From an uncultured Alphaproteobacteria bacterium (lineage in GTDB: Bacteria; Pseudomonadota; Alphaproteobacteria; Sphingomonadales; Sphingomonadaceae): a stretch of 12,446 bases of DNA. The notes beneath the pieces were generated by a model, which did no database searches, was not told the DNA's origin, and saw only the letters and a list, made by a program, of their open reading frames with translations. Where the stretch lies: contig CAJAHV010000233.1 in NCBI GenBank assembly GCA_903939555.1, forward strand, positions 1 to 12,446, written 5' to 3'. A program made the translations under genes and the position numbers. Positions within the stretch are counted from its first letter, which is position 1, and the number at the start of each line of letters is the position of its first letter. Of this stretch, positions 8,602-12,446 are shown in pieces.

Positions 8602-8606
8602 CGGAG
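8602..8606 (+). promoter_or_regulatory. Ribosome binding site of ald
   Basis: CGGAG lies seven bases before ATG 8614. It supports that start over the out-of-frame ATG at 8609-8611, which sits too close to the site. Confidence 0.6.
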
Positions 8607-8613
8607 TAATGCG

Positions 8614-9711
8614 ATGCACATTGGCGTTCCCAAGGAAATCAAGATCCACGAGTATCGGGTAGGGTTGACTCCGCCCTCGGTCGCCGAACTCGTGGCGCGC
8701 GGTCATCAGGTGACCATCGAGACGGGTGCCGGCGCCGGTATCGATTTCACCGATAACGATTATGTAGCGGTCGGCGCCCGCATCGCACCCGCGCCAGAGG
8801 CGGTGTTCGCCGCTGCCGATATGATCGTCAAAGTCAAGGAACCCCAACTTCATGAAATCGCCTGGCTGCTGCCCGGGCAGACGCTGTTCACCTATCTCCA
8901 CCTTGCCGCCGACAAACCACAGGCACTGGCGCTGATGGCATCGGGTGCCACCTGCATCGCCTATGAAACCGTCACCGATCGCGCCGGCGGCCTGCCGCTG
9001 CTGCGCCCGATGTCGGAAGTTGCCGGGCGCATGGCGGTGCAGGTCGGCGCGCATTACCTCGAAAAGGAACAGGGCGGCCGTGGCATCCTGCTCGGCGGTG
9101 TGCCGGGCGTTGCCCCGGGGCGGGTGGCAATTCTGGGCGGCGGGGTTGCCGGCATCAATGCCGCGCAGATCGCCATCGGCATGCGCGCCGACGTGACAAT
9201 CTACGACATTTCAACGAGCCGGCTCGCCGAGATCGACCAATTGTTCGAAGGTCAGGTGAAAACCGCTTTTTCATCGCGCGCTGCCATCGCCGCCGCGATC
9301 GGGCGCGCCCATGTCGTCATCGGCGCGGTGCTGATCCCCGGTGCCGCTGCCCCCAAGCTGGTCAGCCGCGAAATGCTGGGCTTGATGAAGCGCGGCTCGG
9401 TGCTTGTCGATATTGCTATCGATCAGGGCGGCTGTTTCGAAACCAGCCGGGCGACGACCCATGCCGATCCCGTCTTTGTCGTCGATGGCATCATCCATTA
9501 TTGCGTTGCCAACATGCCCGGCGCTGTGGCGCGCACCTCGACCTTCGCCCTCAACAACGCCACCCTGCCGTTCGTGCTGCGGCTCGCCGACAAGGGGGCG
9601 GCGGCGGCGATGGCGGCCGATCCGCATCTGGCCGCCGGGTTGAACGTGGCGGACGGACATATTCGTCATCAGGCCGTCGCCGAAGCGCTGCAGCTACGCT
9701 ACGAGCCGTGA
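8614..9711 (+). CDS. ald: Alanine dehydrogenase
   Basis: Alanine dehydrogenase interconverts L-alanine and pyruvate plus ammonia using NAD(H), in the cytoplasm, usually as a hexamer. The 365-residue protein is full length for the family. It begins with the hallmark MHIGVPKEIK..EYRVGLTP. The residues known from crystal structures of the family fall at the same numbers: substrate-binding Arg15 and Lys75 (VKVKEP), catalytic His96 (YLHLA) and Asp270 (VDIAIDQGG). The Rossmann motif GGGVAG is at residues 175-180 and the ribose-binding Asp198 in YDIS. The close relatives pyridine nucleotide transhydrogenase alpha subunits share the fold, but this protein has the His96/Asp270 dehydrogenase pair and no membrane segment. 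It is divergent from kup and followed 13 bp later by an isonitrile hydratase-like gene, probably in one transcript. Confidence 0.96.
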   Translation: MHIGVPKEIKIHEYRVGLTPPSVAELVARGHQVTIETGAGAGIDFTDNDYVAVGARIAPAPEAVFAAADMIVKVKEPQLHEIAWLLPGQTLFTYLHLAADKPQALALMASGATCIAYETVTDRAGGLPLLRPMSEVAGRMAVQVGAHYLEKEQGGRGILLGGVPGVAPGRVAILGGGVAGINAAQIAIGMRADVTIYDISTSRLAEIDQLFEGQVKTAFSSRAAIAAAIGRAHVVIGAVLIPGAAAPKLVSREMLGLMKRGSVLVDIAIDQGGCFETSRATTHADPVFVVDGIIHYCVANMPGAVARTSTFALNNATLPFVLRLADKGAAAAMAADPHLAAGLNVADGHIRHQAVAEALQLRYEP

Positions 9712-9713
9712 AC

Positions 9714-9718
9714 AGGAG
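9714..9718 (+). promoter_or_regulatory. Ribosome binding site of the isonitrile hydratase-like gene
   Basis: AGGAG lies six bases before ATG 9725 and three bases after the ald stop codon. This is a strong site and suggests co-translation from a shared ald transcript. Confidence 0.7.
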
Positions 9719-9724
9719 CCGCCC

Positions 9725-10402
9725 ATGACCCAGCCCTATCGCATCGGCTTCCTGCTCTGGGATGGCCTGACCCAGCTCGACATGACCGGCCCGGCGCAAG
9801 TGCTCAGCCGCATGCCGGGGGCCGAACTCCATTATGTCTGGCACAACCTCGCGCCGGTGATGAGCGATTGCGGCCTGGCGATGGTGCCGACCAGAACCTT
9901 TGCCGATTGCCCGCCACTCGACATGATCTGCGTGCCCGGCGGCGTCGGCTTCGTGCCGGTGATGCGCGACCCGGTGGTCATTGCCTGGCTGCGCGCCCAG
10001 GCAGCAACGGCGCAGCTCGTCACCAGCGTCTGCACCGGCTCGTTGATCCTCGCCGCCGCCGGGCTGCTCAGGGGCTATCGCGCCGGCTGCCATTGGGCGG
10101 CAGGGGAACAATTGGCGCTGTTCGGCGCCGAATTCATCAAGGAACGCGTCGTCATCGACCGCAACCGCATCACGGCCGGCGGTGTCACGTCGGGCATCGA
10201 TTTTGCCTTTCGCGTGCTCGAACAGACGCATGGCCGCGACATGGCCGAAGCGGTGCAGTTGGCGCTCGAATATGATCCCGCACTGCTCGGCGGCGGCACC
10301 CCGGCAACGGCTCGGCCTGAAATCCTCGCCATGGTGATGGCGCAGATGGGCGAGCGGCTGGCGCTGCGTGAAGCCAATGTGGCGGCATTTGCGGCAGAGT
10401 AG
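9725..10402 (+). CDS. inhA: DJ-1/PfpI-family protein, isonitrile hydratase (InhA)-like
   Basis: The 225-residue product matches the Pseudomonas isonitrile hydratase type of the DJ-1/PfpI (class I glutamine amidotransferase-like) superfamily; that enzyme hydrates isonitriles to N-substituted formamides. Shared features run the full length: IGFLLWDGLTQLDMTGP near the start, FADCPPLDMICVPGG at about residues 59-73, the nucleophile elbow SVCTGSLILAAAGLL with Cys103, then RAGCHW and KERVVIDRNRITAGGVTSGIDFA. Asp19 corresponds to the conserved acidic residue of the Pseudomonas enzyme. There is no helix-turn-helix, so it is not one of the AraC-type regulators that carry this fold, and no signal peptide. 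The real substrate is uncertain because DJ-1 relatives include glyoxalases and deglycases. Its position 13 bp after ald suggests a shared transcript and perhaps a link to nitrogen or amine metabolism, which is inference. It is convergent with recQ. Confidence 0.88.
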   Translation: MTQPYRIGFLLWDGLTQLDMTGPAQVLSRMPGAELHYVWHNLAPVMSDCGLAMVPTRTFADCPPLDMICVPGGVGFVPVMRDPVVIAWLRAQAATAQLVTSVCTGSLILAAAGLLRGYRAGCHWAAGEQLALFGAEFIKERVVIDRNRITAGGVTSGIDFAFRVLEQTHGRDMAEAVQLALEYDPALLGGGTPATARPEILAMVMAQMGERLALREANVAAFAAE

Positions 10403-10477
10403 AGACCGCCATAAGCAGAATCAGGTTGTCATCACGGGTTGGCGTCCGGATGAAAGGAGGGATCGTGACGGCAGGGC

Positions 10478-12289
<1,812 letters not shown>

Positions 12290-12314
12290 GGACGGCGCAG
12301 CGATAGCGCCTGTA

Positions 12315-12349
12315 CCGCCGCGCCGCCACTTCTATCGGCAGCGCGGCGG
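12315..12349. repeat. GC-rich inverted repeat upstream of recQ
   Basis: CCGCCGCGC (12315-12323) and GCGCGGCGG (12341-12349) are perfect reverse complements with a 17-base loop. The repeat lies in the 108-bp region between the divergent recQ start and the right-edge gene, so it could affect either promoter or leader. It lacks a T-run, so it is not an obvious terminator. Confidence 0.35.
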
Positions 12350-12376
12350 CGCTTGATCTGGCTATCGGCAGCGCGG
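12332..12376. repeat. 15-bp direct repeat, 30-bp period, between recQ and the right-edge gene
   Basis: CTATCGGCAGCGCGG occurs at 12332-12346 and at 12362-12376, exactly 30 bp apart, close to three helical turns. A 15-bp exact match in a 108-bp intergenic region is less likely by chance than the shorter repeats here. It could be a pair of regulator sites or a remnant of a small tandem duplication. Confidence 0.5.
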
Positions 12377-12397
12377 GCGCGCTGCTAGGGCATACGC

Positions 12398-12446
12398 ATG
12401 TTGCTCGACCGCATCGTTGCCGTCACCCTGATTGTAATGGCTGGCC
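12398..12446 (+). CDS. Start of an unidentified gene with a hydrophobic N-terminus (partial)
   Basis: Only 16 codons are visible, reading MLLDRIVAVTLIVMAG before the window ends. AGGG at 12387-12390 lies seven bases before the ATG, which supports a real start. The sequence after Arg5 is hydrophobic, consistent with a signal peptide or first membrane helix. The product cannot be identified. It is divergent from recQ. Confidence 0.5.
   Translation, partial: MLLDRIVAVTLIVMAG

Overview
The window is about 12.4 kb of GC-rich (roughly 65 %), densely coding bacterial chromosome. Gene content and protein style point to an alphaproteobacterium, most likely a sphingomonad. The signs are an Atm1-type ABC exporter of the kind characterised from Novosphingobium, a TonB-dependent receptor with an 'EIIVTG' N-terminus, a Kup potassium transporter and very high GC at third codon positions. 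The lineage is an inference from these features, not from a marker gene.

Layout from left to right: (1) an Atm1/HMT-type ABC exporter on the minus strand, running off the left edge; (2) a 91-bp divergent region holding two inverted, near-palindromic 16-bp sites; (3) rnr (RNase R) on the plus strand; (4) a TonB-dependent receptor on the minus strand, convergent with rnr; (5) an EmrE-like small multidrug resistance protein on the plus strand, divergent from the receptor by only about 64 bp; (6) kup on the minus strand; (7) a 150-bp divergent region, then ald (alanine dehydrogenase) and an isonitrile hydratase-like DJ-1/PfpI protein on the plus strand, 13 bp apart; (8) recQ on the minus strand; (9) the first 16 codons of a plus-strand gene with a hydrophobic N-terminus at the right edge.

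The genes do not form one pathway. This looks like ordinary core and semi-core genome: envelope transport (Atm1-like, TonB receptor, SMR, Kup), RNA turnover (rnr), DNA repair (recQ) and a small amino-acid/nitrogen pair (ald plus the isonitrile hydratase homologue). Orientation alternates, so most genes are probably single transcription units; ald and its follower are the only likely operon.

I found no RNA gene, IS element, CRISPR array or phage gene, and no convincing intrinsic terminator. No stretch over 300 bases lacks a gene. I did not find a new multi-gene system. The two items most worth a second look are the paired palindromic sites between the ABC exporter and rnr, and the TonB receptor gene, whose reading frame has no room for a signal peptide and which lacks the usual C-terminal aromatic residue.
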